Shown here in pieces: positions 21,987-35,439 of a stretch of DNA of 64,000 nucleotides. Origin of the DNA: Daedaleopsis sinensis (taxonomy: Eukaryota > Basidiomycota > Agaricomycetes > Polyporales > Polyporaceae); contig CM066305.1 of NCBI GenBank assembly GCA_033807695.1, positions 4,332,747 through 4,396,746 of the forward strand. Reading direction: 5' to 3'. The position numbers and the translations under genes are program-made. Each line of letters begins with the position of its first letter. Positions within the stretch are counted from its first letter, which is position 1. The notes beneath the pieces are model-generated. The model ran no database searches, was not told the origin of the DNA, and saw only the letters and a list, made by a program, of their open reading frames with translations.

Positions 21987-22471
21987 CTCCGTGACCTGTA
22001 TAACTCCTTGAACACCATGGACCTGCATGTGCTGTAGACATTCATGTTGACTCTAATCGGGGTAGGACCTCACTGTCGGCACTATCTGATGTCTGAGGTT
22101 GCCACAGACATTGTGTTGCCCTCGATGTGGTGCGGCCAATTATCTCCTATCACTCGACAGACAAGAGTGCATAAGCAATTCCGAGTACTTACATCAGGCC
22201 CATAATCGCTGTTTGCATATCATATATATTTAGCTTATATAATAAACGTCTACACATATATATTTTCTGCTGTATGTTACTCAAATTATATACTAATCAT
22301 CGAATATGTCATCACAGAGCATTTTTTTTGCTGATGATCATGATCGTGGCTGAGATTCAGCCACACTGGTATATATACCCTCTCAGTTCCCTCAGGACTC
22401 TCTTTCCTCTTTCCTTTCTACCCCCATCTTCCTAGCAGCTCCCTTCTAGCTCCCTCGGCTCTCTCACAGTT
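21987..22471 (+). promoter_or_regulatory. Upstream region of the 1,063-residue gene
   Basis: No gene seen. A TATATATA box lies at about 22370-22377, followed by a CT-rich leader (22390-22460) and the ATG at 22472. The paralogue at 62081 has a similar TATA (61984) and CT-rich leader. Confidence 0.5.
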
Positions 22472-25400
22472 ATGGAACATCCTGACGAGTTTCTCCCCCC
22501 CGTCATCCTTGGTCTCTCAGATCTTGTCAAACATGCTCAAGCGTTTGTGGAGAGAGGCACTGCAGAAAGCATTGACCAGCTCATCAAGCTTATGCTTGCT
22601 GGTCGTTTAACAGTCAACAATGCGGAGCACCGTGTCATCGTCAACCCTCGCCATGGGGCTGTGTTCCCAACGCGCCATATGCTCTCCCTGCGCGGTGACT
22701 TTGATTCATTAGTCGGCTTCAGTACTCGCCTTCCTATCAAGCACCCCCTCTCTGTCTACCCTGTTCCCTCCTTTGCAGACACTCTAACCAAAAGTCTACA
22801 CATTCAGTTAACGGTGGTATGTTATACCGCACCCTGACAGGAAATTGCTAACAAGTATCTAGGGAGACAAGCAGATTGCAGCACACAAAATCCCAAACAT
22901 ATGCATTGGACGCTTTGGACTGCGTCGCCAAGTACGACTATTCTTTCCCCAGCTCTACCGTGAAGACCTTCCACCTGCTATACTATCTGCCGACATCGCT
23001 GCAATTTACAATCACGGCATCCGCCCTACCATCAAAAAAATCCTCCCTGAGAATCAAGCTCACTGGCCTGCCTCTTATGAAACAGAGCTGACTCGAGCCC
23101 ATGACAAAAAAGGACGACTCCACTACAGCTCAATCGACGTTCCAGAGACTCATCTGCAGCTGTTCGCTTCAGAGCTCCGCCGTGCACTTCGTAACCATTC
23201 CAGGCTTGGTGCTCCGTGGTTTCAAATTGAATTCCGCGGTGAAAAGGGTGGTTACTCTTTTCCTTTCGAGGATAACCATGAGCGGGATTATGCATTCAAC
23301 CTGCTAATCGAAGACCTTGACCTGGACTATATTCAAGCCCACAACGAACTTGATCAGTGGTTCGTGGACGTTGGTGTTGAGATCCATCATCCAGACCATA
23401 TTGTGCAGTGGCTCGATGTCGCCCATTCCCGTCTAGTGTCTCATCTCCTTCCATCACTATCTGATACCGAAGCTCAAAGGCTTTCAGAGCTCTCCTACTT
23501 CTACACCGACGTCAGCGCCCATCTTTTCGAGCTTGCAGGATTCCGTGTGGAGCCCTTCGAACGCGGACGTGCTGACAAGGTCCTTTATCTCAATGTCTAC
23601 ACCACAGACAAGTCGATCACATATCAACTCCACGATGGTATCTTTCGAGAGCGGTCAGCCACAGATCTCTATCCAGGCCCTCTTCCCAAGCTGTGCGAAG
23701 ATCTTCTCAAAGTGGCAGACACATTCCATGTTTGTGCTGGAGCTGATGGTGCATCTCAAGATGGAACTGCTCGAGCTGAAGTCCGTGTTCGCCTGTCCAA
23801 TGTCAACAACACTCTCCTCTCCTTTCCAAACCAACTTCTCGAGCTTTCCATCATCTCTATTCCTAACGATGTCTGGTGGTAAGTGCATTCTCCTAATGTG
23901 TTACATTTACATTATAAATTAATTGTGCATCAATGTTTAGGGCATACAAAAACTACCGCACAATTGCAATCTACTATGTCCTCAATGAGTTTCAAAACTA
24001 CCCTCCTGAATCCCGTGCACTCCTGCCATCTCTCACACTCGGTGCGGCATGCATATATATGCTCAACGCTGTAATGTCGCGCCCACGCGATTGGCGTGCA
24101 GAACGTGCTTTACGGGATGCCTGCTGTCTACGAGCTCCAGAAGGCTATGACATCACTGATGACGACCTAGTGGATCAAGAGTTCAATGGAGATGAAATAC
24201 ATCCCGTGCCTGAAGAGCAAGGCATGTACGTGGTCGCTGATATTCTCCGCGACGATCGTGGAGAATGGCTACGCCTTCCTCGCCAGCGGGTCCTTGAACT
24301 TCCTCAACTGTGCATCCTTTACAAAGCAGCCTCAATTACAGACATTCAAACCCGCCTAGGTGCAGGTGGAATATCTTTCGGGCGACGACCTGCAAACACT
24401 GCACGCACCAGCAACCGCATTACTCACACTACTCCGATTGAATTCGTCAATCCTGATGCTATCACTCCAAGTGTCTTTGGATTAGATGACAGTGGTGTAC
24501 GGCTCCACCCAAATCTGCGCTTGGCCGGGCGTGACATCCCAGAGGACTCAGACGAAGAAGACGTGCCTTTTGAACGTGATCTTGGCCGGGATGGGCAGGG
24601 GCTTCTGTTTGCTGACGCTGTGGTGGATCGGATCTGGGCTCAATTTCCCTTCGACATCATCACTGTCTCCCCCAATCTCAAGAGCCGCAAGGATCCCGCG
24701 TATACGACTCTTACTATTGCTGAACAAGCATCAGTCACCGTTGCAATGTTCAAGCGGCCTGTCATACCTCTCCGTGCCGCTTGGTTGCGCCCTCGTGACG
24801 AGCACTTTTGGACGACAACTCTGTTCAACCGCTACTTTCCTCCTAAGGGTGCAAAGATTGAAAACATGCAGAATTTCGGCAGTTGTCGCTATTTCCAGGA
24901 TTGGATGCAAGTCATGACCCAGGCCAAGCCCGATACAGCCCGCCTGATCCGAACAAAGGTGCTCAAACAGTTCAAGAAGCTCCTATGGCTGCCGCATACC
25001 AGCTCAGACCGCATGTGGGTCACCAAAATGCCTATGGTCAGTCATGATCGCCACAAGTTCACATTCTTCACTCTCGACGAGGACGCTGGATACACGGCTG
25101 CTCCACATATTGCTTTCAATCAGGCAGTACAATATGAAGTTGAGTTTCAGTTGGGGACTTTCATTGCCGAAGAAGAGGAAGAAGAAACACCACCTCCAAT
25201 GGATGAGCTTCGGATGCCTCCTCCACCGGACAATAATCCCTTCCTTGTGCGGCCTGCACCTTCATTCATTGCCAACTCCCTTCCTCCATCCCGAGCTCCC
25301 TCTATCGCCCCGGAACAGTCTATTATATTGTCTCGTGCACCCTCTCTTGCTCGTCGTCAGCCAAGTATTTTGTCTTACTTGAATGATACTCCGGGCAGGA

Positions 25401-25771
25401 GAGCGGAAAGTCAACGTCTAGAATCACATGCACCAACACCTGGGCCTTCCAACATCCACCCTCCTCCCTCAACAATCAGATCTACAATGCGGTCTCCACC
25501 AGTGGAGTACAAGTTCGAACGCTCACCATCTGTGGAGATTGTGAGATTTTCTGGCAAAGGCAAGGGCAGGGCTGATAGGGAAGAGATCATTGAGATCTCA
25601 GACAGTGACAGTGATGTTGATCTTGCTCCCGGATTTGAGCCTGACGAAGAAGAAGAGGCCAGTCTTAGGGATGGTGATGATGATGAAGATCCTCTGGATT
25701 CAATTCCAGAATTCGAACCTGCGGAGGATGAAGAGAGTTCTGACAATGAAGGTGGTCTTCCTTTTGCTTAA
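22472..25771 (+). CDS. Unrecognised 1,063-residue subtelomeric protein, intact copy
   Basis: Three exons (22472-22816, 22863-23878, 23941-25771) give 1,063 residues. I do not recognise the family. Residues ~1-650 look globular and are closely conserved with the copy at the chromosome end; conserved landmarks are GRLTVNNAEHRVIVNP, FELAGFRVEP, VYTTDKSITYQLH and IPNDVWWAYKNYRT. Exons 1 and 2 have identical lengths (345 and 1,016 nt) in both copies, and exon 1-2 changes keep the frame, which argues for selection on protein. After ~770 the chain becomes Pro/Ser-rich and ends in an acidic tail (ISDSDSDVDL, DEEEE, DGDDDEDPLD). No transmembrane or signal segment is clear. It lies distal to a helicase in both blocks. 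It could be a structural or regulatory gene of a transposon or of the subtelomere itself. Confidence 0.8.
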
Positions 25772-26004
25772 GCTATAATTGAAAACAAAGCATTGATAGA
25801 AATCTGTAAATATTAACTTTTAAACGGACTTTATTTATGTAGTGGGTCAGTGTTGTGCCAGAAATATGGCAGTCTAAGAGGTTAACATGTGTCGCATAAA
25901 CAACTTTCCGTGGTGTGCATTAAATAAAGCCACTTGGAGCAATCTTCAGCGTAGTAATTAGTAGAGGTATGCTGATAAAATGATTTATACAACAAAAGGT
26001 AAAC

Positions 26005-29000
26005 AGGTGGGAGGAGGCAGTCTGAGAGGTCCTGGTGCGCTCTGTGAGTTAATGTAGGCAGTGCGATGTATCCCAGGGAGCTGCGGCGCATATCTGAGTG
26101 TTCAAGTTGCATAATCAATGTGAACGTGTGGGAGGAGGCAGTCTGAGAGGTCCTGGTGCGCTCTGTGAGTTAATGTCGGCAGTGCGATGTATCACGATCA
26201 ATGCGAGCGGGCGAGTTGGTGTGCGATGCGTTTAAGACGCATATGCGGTTATTCTGGTTGCACGATCAATGCGAACGTGGCGAACGTGTGGGAGGAGGCA
26301 GTCTGAGAGGTCCTGGTGCGCTCTTGGTGCACTCTGTGAGTTAATGTCGGCAGTGCGATGTATCACGATCAATGCGAACAGGCGCGTTGGTGTGCGATGC
26401 GTTCAAGGCGCATATCCGGTTATTCTGGTCGCACAATCAATGCGAACGTGCGGGAGGAGGCAGTCTGAGAGGTCCTGGTGCGCTCTGTGAGTTAATGTCG
26501 GCAGTGCGATGTATCACGATCAATGCGAACGGGCGAGTTGGTGTGCGATGCGTTCAAGGCGCATATCCGGTTATTCTGGTCGCACGATCAATGCGAACGT
26601 GCGGGAGGAGGCAGTCTGAGAGGTCCTGGTGCGCTCTGTGAGTTAATGTCGGCAGTGCGATGTATCACGATCAATGCGAACGGGCGAGTTGGTGTGCGAT
26701 GCGTTCAAGGCGCATATCCGGTTATTCTGGTCGCACAATCAATGCGAACGTGCGGGAGGAGGCAGTCTGAGAGGTCCTGGTGCGCTCTGTGAGTTAATGT
26801 CGGCAGTGCGATGTATCACGATCAATGCGAACGGGCGAGTTGGTGTGCGATGCGTTAAAGACGCTTAGGCGGTTATTCTGGTCGCACGATCAATGCGAGC
26901 AGGCGAGTTGGTGTGCGATGCGTTCAAGGTGCATATCCGGTTATTCTGGTCGCACGATCAATGCGAGCAGGCGAGTTGGTGTGCGATGCGTTCAAGGCGC
27001 ATATCCGGTTATTCTGGTCGCACAATCAATGCGAACGTGCGGGAGGAGGCAGTCTGAGAGGTCCTGGTGCGCTCTGTGAGTTAATGTCGGCAGTGCAATG
27101 TATCACGATCAATGCGAACGGGCGAGTTGGTGTGCGATGCGTTCAAGGCGCATATCCGGTTATTCTGGTCGCACAATCAATGCGAACATGTGGGAGGAGG
27201 CAGTCTGAGAGGTCCTGGTGCGCTCTGTGAGTTAATGTCAGCAGTGCGATGTATCACGATCAATGCGAACGGGCGAGTTGGTGTGCGATGCGTTCAAGGT
27301 GCATATCCGGTTATTCTGGTCGCACGATCAATGCGAGCAGGCGAGTTGGTGTGCGATGCGTTCAAGGCGCATATGCGGTTATTCTGGTTGCACGATCAAT
27401 GCGAACGTGCGGGAGGAGGCAGTCTGAGAGGTCCTGGTGCGCTCTGCGAGTTAATGTCGGCAGTGCGATGTATCACGATCAATGCGAACGGGCGAGTTGG
27501 TGTGCGATGCGTTAAAGACGCTTAGGCGGTTATTCTGGTTGCACGATCAATGCGAGCAGGCGAGTTGGTGTGCGATGCGTTCAAGGTGCATATCCGGTTA
27601 TTCTGGTCGCACGATCAATGCGAGCAGGCGAGTTGGTGTGCGATGCGTTCAAGGCGCATATCCGGTTATTCTGGTCGCACAATCAATGCGAACGTGCGGG
27701 AGGAGGCAGTCTGAGAGGTCCTGGTGCGCTCTGTGAGTTAATGTTGGCAGTGCGATGTATCACGATCAATGCGAACGGGCGAGTTGGTGTGCGATGCGTT
27801 CAAGGCGCATATGCGGTTATTCTGGTCGCACGATCAATGCGAGCGGGCGGGAGGAGGCAGTCTGAGAGGTCCTGGTGCGCTCTTGGTGCACTCTGTGAGT
27901 TAATGTCGGCAGTGCGATGTATCACGATCAATGCGAACAGGCGCGTTGGTGTGCGATGCGTTCAAGGCGCATATCCGGTTATTCTGGTCGCACGATCAAT
28001 GCGAACATGTGGGAGGAGGCAGTCTGAGAGGTCCTGGTGCGCTCTGTGAGTTAATGTCGGCAGTGCGATGTATCACGATCAATGCGAGCAGGCGAGTTGG
28101 TGTGCGATGCGTTCAAGGCGCATATCCGGTTATTCTGGTCGCACAATCAATGCGAACGTGCGGGAGGAGGCAGTCTGAGAGGTCCTGGTGCGCTCTGTGA
28201 GTTAATGTCGGCAGTGCAATGTATCACGATCAATGCGAACGGGCGAGTTGGTGTGCGATGCGTTCAAGGCGCATATCCGGTTATTCTGGTCGCACAATCA
28301 ATGCGAACATGTGGGAGGAGGCAGTCTGAGAGGTCCTGGTGCGCTCTGTGAGTTAATGTCAGCAGTGCGATGTATCACGATCAATGCGAACGGGCGAGTT
28401 GGTGTGCGATGCGTTCAAGGTGCATATCCGGTTATTCTGGTCGCACGATCAATGCGAGCAGGCGAGTTGGTGTGCGATGCGTTCAAGGCGCATATGCGGT
28501 TATTCTGGTTGCACGATCAATGCGAACGTGCGGGAGGAGGCAGTCTGAGAGGTCCTGGTGCGCTCTGCGAGTTAATGTCGGCAGTGCGATGTATCACGAT
28601 CAATGCGAACGGGCGAGTTGGTGTGCGATGCGTTAAAGACGCTTAGGCGGTTATTCTGGTTGCACGATCAATGCGAGCAGGCGAGTTGGTGTGCGATGCG
28701 TTCAAGGTGCATATCCGGTTATTCTGGTCGCACGATCAATGCGAGCAGGCGAGTTGGTGTGCGATGCGTTCAAGGCGCATATCCGGTTATTCTGGTCGCA
28801 CAATCAATGCGAACGTGCGGGAGGAGGCAGTCTGAGAGGTCCTGGTGCGCTCTGTGAGTTAATGTTGGCAGTGCGATGTATCACGATCAATGCGAACGGG
28901 CGAGTTGGTGTGCGATGCGTTCAAGGCGCATATGCGGTTATTCTGGTCGCACGATCAATGCGAGCGGGCGGGAGGAGGCAGTCTGAGAGGTCCTGGTGCG

Positions 29001-32000
29001 CTCTTGGTGCACTCTGTGAGTTAATGTCGGCAGTGCGATGTATCACGATCAATGCGAACAGGCGCGTTGGTGTGCGATGCGTTCAAGGCGCATATCCGGT
29101 TATTCTGGTCGCACGATCAATGCGAACATGTGGGAGGAGGCAGTCTGAGAGGTCCTGGTGCGCTCTGTGAGTTAATGTCGGCAGTGCGATGTATCACGAT
29201 CAATGCGAACGGGCGAGTTGGTGTGCGATGCGTTCAAGGCGCATATGCGGTTATTCTGGTCGCACAATCAATGCGAGCGGGCGGGAGGAGGCAGTCTGAG
29301 AGGTCCTGGTGCGCTCTTGGTGCACTCTGTGAGTTAATGTCGGCAGTGCGATGTATCACGATCAATGCGAACAGGCGAGTTGGTGTGCGATGCGTTCAAG
29401 GTGCATATCCGGTTATTCTGGTCGCACGATCAATGCGAGCAGGCGAGTTGGTGTGCGATGCGTTCAAGGTGCATATCCGGTTATTCTGGTCGCACGATCA
29501 ATGCGAGCAGGCGAGTTGGTGTGCGATGCGTTCAAGGCGCATATGCGGTTATTCTGGTCGCACAATCAATGCGAACGTGCGGGAGGAGGCAGTCTGAGAG
29601 GTCCTGGTGCGCTCTGTGAGTTAATGTCAGCAGTGCGATGTATCACGATCAATGCGAACGGGCGAGTTGGTGTGCGATGCGTTCAAGGTGCATATCCGGT
29701 TATTCTGGTCGCACGATCAATGCGAGCAGGCGAGTTGGTGTGCGATGCGTTCAAGGTGCATATCCGGTTATTCTGGTCGCACGATCAATGCGAGCAGGCG
29801 AGTTGGTGTGCGATGCGTTCAAGGCGCATATGCGGTTATTCTGGTCGCACAATCAATGCGAACGTGCGGGAGGAGGCAGTCTGAGAGGTCCTGGTGCGCT
29901 CTGTGAGTTAATGTCGGCAGTGCGATGTATCACGATCAATGCGAACGGGCGAGTTGGTGTGCGATGCGTTCAAGGCGCATATGCGGTTATTCTGGTCGCA
30001 CGATCAATGCGAGCGGGCGGGAGGAGGCAGTCTGAGAGGTCCTGGTGCGCTCTTGGTGCACTCTGTGAGTTAATGTCGGCAGTGCGATGTATCACGATCA
30101 ATGCGAACAGGCGAGTTGGTGTGCGATGCGTTCAAGGTGCATATCCGGTTATTCTGGTCGCACGATCAATGCGAGCAGGCGAGTTGGTGTGCGATGCGTT
30201 CAAGGTGCATATCCGGTTATTCTGGTCGCACGATCAATGCGAGCAGGCGAGTTGGTGTGCGATGCGTTCAAGGCGCATATGCGGTTATTCTGGTCGCACA
30301 ATCAATGCGAACGTGCGGGAGGAGGCAGTCTGAGAGGTCCTGGTGCGCTCTGTGAGTTAATGTCGGCAGTGCGATGTATCACGATCAATGCGAACGGGCG
30401 AGTTGGTGTGCGATGCGTTCAAGGCGCATATCCGGTTATTCTGGTCGCACAATCAATGCGAACATGTGGGAGGAGGCAGTCTGAGAGGTCCTGGTGCGCT
30501 CTGTGAGTTAATGTCAGCAGTGCGATGTATCACGATCAATGCGAACGGGCGAGTTGGTGTGCGATGCGTTCAAGGTGCATATCCGGTTATTCTGGTCGCA
30601 CGATCAATGCGAGCAGGCGAGTTGGTGTGCGATGCGTTCAAGGCGCATATGCGGTTATTCTGGTTGCACGATCAATGCGAACGTGCGGGAGGAGGCAGTC
30701 TGAGAGGTCCTGGTTCGCTCTGCGAGTTAATGTTGGCAGTGCGATGTATCACGATCAATGCGAACGGGCGAGTTGGTGTGCGATGCGTTCAAGGCGCATA
30801 TGCGGTTATTCTGGTCGCACGATCAATGCGAGCGGGCGGGAGGAGGCAGTCTGAGAGGTCCTGGTGCGCTCTTGGTGCACTCTGTGAGTTAATGTCGGCA
30901 GTGCGATGTATCACGATCAATGCGAACAGGCGCGTTGGTGTGCGATGCGTTCAAGGCGCATATCCGGTTATTCTGGTCGCACGATCAATGCGAACATGTG
31001 GGAGGAGGCAGTCTGAGAGGTCCTGGTGCGCTCTGTGAGTTAATGTCGGCAGTGCGATGTATCACGATCAATGCGAACGGGCGAGTTGGTGTGCGATGCG
31101 TTCAAGGCGCATATCCGGTTATTCTGGTTGCACGATCAATGCGAACGTGCGGGAGGAGGCAGTCTGAGAGGTCCTGGTGCGCTCTTGGTGCACTCTGTGA
31201 GTTAATGTCGGCAGTGCGATGTATCACGATCAATGCGAACGGGCGAGTTGGTGTGCGATGCGTTCAAGGCGCATATGCGGTTATTCTGGTTGCACGATCA
31301 ATGCGAACGTGCGGGAGGAGGCAGTCTGAGAGGTCCTGGTGCGCTCTGCGAGTTAATGTCGGCAGTGCGATGTATCACGATCAATGCGAACGGGCGAGTT
31401 GGTGTGCGATGCGTTCAAGGCGCATATCCGGTTATTCTGGTTGCACGATCAATGCGAACGTGCGGGAGGAGGCAGTCTGAGAGGTCCTGGTGCGCTCTGT
31501 GAGTTAATGTCGGCAGTGCGATGTATCACGATCAATGCGAACGGGCGAGTTGGTGTGCGATGCGTTCAAGGCGCATATCCGGTTATTCTGGTCGCACGAT
31601 CAATGCGAACGTGCGGGAGGAGGCAGTCTGAGAGGTCCTGGTGCGCTCTGTGAGTTAATGTCGGCAGTGCGATGTATCACGATCAATGCGAACGGGCGAG
31701 TTGGTGTGCGATGCGTTCAAGGCGCATATGCGGTTATTCTGGTTGCACGATCAATGCGAACGTGCGGGAGGAGGCAGTCTGAGAGGTCCTGGTGCGCTCT
31801 GCGAGTTAATGTCGGCAGTGCGATGTATCACGATCAATGCGAACGGGCGAGTTGGTGTGCGATGCGTTAAAGACGCTTAGGCGGTTATTCTGGTTGCACG
31901 ATCAATGTGAGCGGGCGCGTTGGTGTGCGATGCGTTCAAGGCGCATATCCGGTTATTCTGGTCGCACGATCAATGCGAACGTGCGGGAGGAGGCAGTCTG

Positions 32001-32419
32001 AGAGGTCCTGGTGCGCTCTGTGAGTTAATGTCGGCAGTGCGATGTATCACGATCAATGCGAACGGGCGAGTTGGTGTGCGATGCGTTCAAGGCGCATATG
32101 CGGTTATTCTGGTTGCACGATCAATGCGAACGTGCGGGAGGAGGCAGTCTGAGAGGTCCTGGTGCGCTCTGCGAGTTAATGTCGGCAGTGCGATGTATCA
32201 CGATCAATGCGAACGGGCGAGTTGGTGTGCGATGCGTTAAAGACGCTTAGGCGGTTATTCTGGTTGCACGATCAATGTGAGCGGGCGAGTTGGTGTGCGA
32301 TGCGTTCAAGGCGCATATCCGGTTATTCTGGTCGCACGATCAATGCGAGCAGGCGGGAGGAGGCAGTCTGAGAGGTCCTGGTGCGCTCTGTGAGTTAATG
32401 TCGGCAGTGCGATGTATCC
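26005..32419 (+). repeat. Composite satellite array, 151-bp unit (83 + 68 bp)
   Basis: Two subunits each begin with CGATCAATGCGA. A is ~83 bp and contains GGGAGGAGGCAGTCTGAGAGG; B is 68 bp and contains GAGTTGGTGTGCGATGCG. AB units have a 151-bp period, and B is sometimes doubled or tripled. A ~1,121-bp stretch is copied head to tail (27.1-28.2 kb versus 28.2-29.2 kb) with rare variants shared, so expansion is recent. Both array ends carry ATCCCAGGGAGCTGC (26070 and 32416). The open frames inside result from the repeat and drift in phase because 151 is not a multiple of 3; I do not call genes here. Confidence 0.92.
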
Positions 32420-32429
32420 CAGGGAGCTG

Positions 32430-35370
32430 CACCTTATATCATATTGGGTGGACCATTGCTCGGATCCTTATGTTGTGCTACCTCATGGGTATCGCGAGAA
32501 GCAGGGCTTTCCAACGGGTCCTCGATTGTGGCTATGCAGGCTGATTCAGCAAAGCGCGGAGATACGCCCTAACACAGAATTTGTGTTGCATTTGAATTGA
32601 TTTTTATGAAGGGTTACTGATAAGTAACTACTACTAGCCCGGTAAGTAAGTGTTGTAGTGGACTATGAAGATCATTAGAACGGTGGTGGGCGCTTAGTAA
32701 GGAAGTGTTTTCGCTTTTTGTAGTCCTGTGCAAGGGCTTTCTAGCCATATCAGTGTCACATTCTAATACTCATTAGTTAAGAATTTATAAGCATTCCAAA
32801 ATAAGCGCCACAAAAGGCGAACAAGCATTTTCGTTTTCTGTAGCCCTGTTCAATAGCTTTCTAACCATACTAGTTTCACTTGATTATAGTCAATAGATAA
32901 AAAGTTATAGGCCATACAAGTTGGTTACTATATGTATTGCAGTGTTACTGTTGCGAAGTGCTGGTCTGTAATAAGGTACTAGATTATATATTTACTGCAA
33001 CATTCTATTGCTTTGGCAGTATGAGGATTCTATAGTTGCACAATTGTGGCAAGGCTCGCACAACCGATGCTAGAGTTGCATCTATATAAAATGTTGCGAT
33101 GAACTACGGTTTATATAAATATTGTGCGAAGCAGAGTAAGGCTACTATGTGCAATATAAATTATTGTAGTGCTGCATCTAATATTGTGCGGTGATAATAT
33201 CAGAAGTTGTACTTTGCGTGCAGCATGCTTCGCACAATTTGTACCTGCATATACATTATTTGCATGTAATAGTGTAGTACCATTCATAGCTGAGTGTTGT
33301 GATGCACATTCCCTCTATATTGAAATATTGATGCACTGTACTATACTACATTAATGTTGCGCAGTAATTAATCTGTACTTGTTCAAGCATTGACTTCAGC
33401 ATATTATTGTGCGAAGCACGTAATAATATCACAATAGTAACCATCAGCAGGGTAAGTAAGTAGTGTAATAGATATTGTGCTGCGGCACAACAATAACTAC
33501 CACCTATAATAAAATATTGCGGACTCATACTATACCACATTAATGTTGCATAGTAAATCATCTGTGTTAGCTCAAGTATTGACCTTGGCACATTATTGTG
33601 CAAAGCATGCAACAACATCACAATATTATGTATCAGCAACCAGCAGGGTAAGTAACAGCAAAGTAAGTACTGTCTAGATATAATGTGCTGCAGTATAATA
33701 ATAAGTAGGATCTATGGCAAAATACTATCAACCTATACTATACCACATCAATGTGGCGCAGCCAATAATTTATACGAGCTCCGGTATTGACTTCAGCATA
33801 CTATGTGGCGAAGCATGCAAGGTGACTATCACCAGCATGTCACTGACTGTAATCTTTACCTACTTTAGATTTTGTGTTGTGTTTGTATGAGAGATCGGGA
33901 TTTAGGCTGTACCGTGTGAACCGTCACTCAGAACCTTGTGTTGCACCACCTTTCGGATATCCTGGGAATGAGGGCTTTCAGACGGTAGCACGATTGTTGC
34001 TGTGCGCCCAGTTTCCGTGGAGCTAGAGGGTAGTCTTTGTTTTTGTAGTGCGCTTAAGTATAGTAACAAGTGCTTTTTGAAGGGTCATTAGAAGGGTTGC
34101 TATTAGTAGGGCTTATAACTGGTTGTATTGACCGCACCTGGGCGCTTATTAAGCAAAAAAGCGCCCAAAAAGGCGAAGTAGCATTTTTGTTTTTTGTAGC
34201 CAGGGTCAGTAGCTTTCTGACTATATCAATATCCCTTTGTTATCTGCATTAGTTAAGGAGTTATTGGCGATACAAAGTAACAAAATAAGCGCCCAAAAAG
34301 GCGAACAAGCGTTTTCGTTTTTTGTAGCCCTGTTCAATAGCTTTCTAACCATACTAGTTTCACTTGATTATAGTCAATAGATAAAAAGTTATGGACCATA
34401 CAAGTTGGCTACTATATATGTTGCAGTGTTACTGTTGCGAAGCAGTAGTCGATAATGAGGTGCTAGCTCAACTATTTCCAGCAACTTTCTATTGCTTCGG
34501 CACTGTGGGAATTCTGTGGTCACACAATTGTGGCAGGGCTCGCACAACATCTATACAAAATGTTATAATGTACTACACCGTATATAAATATTGTGCGAAG
34601 CAGTGTAAGGCTACTATGGCCAAGAGAATTATTATTGTTGTGTTGCATCTAATAATATGCAGTGATTTAAGATGTTATACTTTGCGTGCAGCATGCTTTG
34701 CACGATTTATACCTGCATATAAATTACCATAGTCTTGCATTTAATAGTGTGCTATTCTTCATCAATAAGTGTTGCGCTGCACAGTTGCTGTATATTGAAA
34801 TATTGCCGCACTGTACTATACTACATTAATGTTGCGCAGTAATTAATCTGTACTAGTTCAGGCATTGACTTCCGCATATTATTGTGCAAAGCATGTAATA
34901 TTATCACAATAGTAATCATCAGCAGGGTAAGAACAGCAGGATAATTAAATACTGTAATGGATATTGTGCTGCGGTGCAACAACAACTACCGCTTATAATA
35001 AAATATTGCAGACTCATACTATATCACATCAATATTACACTCTCCACTAATGTTGCGTAGTAAATAATGTGTGCTAGCTCAAGTATCAACCTCAGCATAT
35101 TATTGTGCGAAGCATAAGCATATAATGACATTACAATATTAAGTATCAGCAATCAGCAGGGTAAGTAATAGCAGAGTAAGTATTGTCTACATATAATGTG
35201 CTGGAGCGCAACAATAACTAGGATCCATGGTGAAATATTGTCGACCCATACTATACCACATTAATGTTGCGCAGCCAATAATTTATGCGAGCTCAGGTGT
35301 TGACTTCAGGATACTATGTTGCAAAGCATAGAACATGACGATCACCAGCATGGTGCTGACTGTAATGTAC
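32430..35370 (+). repeat. AT-rich tandem pair of ~1.47-kb units
   Basis: 32430-33900 and 33905-35370 are two diverged copies of one unit. Shared landmarks are AGCCCTGTTCAATAGCTTTC (32841 and 34326), GTGCAGCATGCTT (33218 and 34684) and the closing AGCATG...CTGACTGTAA. Within each, ~190-bp subrepeats recur (ACTATACCACATTAATGTTG, GCATATTATTGTGCGAAGCA, CATCAGCAGGGTAAGTAA). No gene seen. Confidence 0.75.
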
Positions 35371-35439
35371 ACCAACATTATAATGAACTGCAGCATACTA
35401 GTGTGTGAAGCAGGTAATAGGCCAGTAATAGTAGGGATC

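Noticed and set aside
22201..22340. Possible tRNA or other structured RNA in the AT-rich upstream region
   Set aside because: No A/B-box-like pair or cloverleaf could be drawn by eye.
26005..32419. CRISPR-like regular repeats
   Set aside because: Repeats are 68-83 bp with no unique spacers, no cas genes, and the genome is eukaryotic; it is a tandem satellite.
26269..32544. Many overlapping plus-strand frames of 60-230 codons with repeated RVGVRCVQGAYPVILVA-like text
   Set aside because: They follow from the 151-bp satellite; phase changes at every unit, starts are arbitrary and no splice or promoter signal is tied to them.
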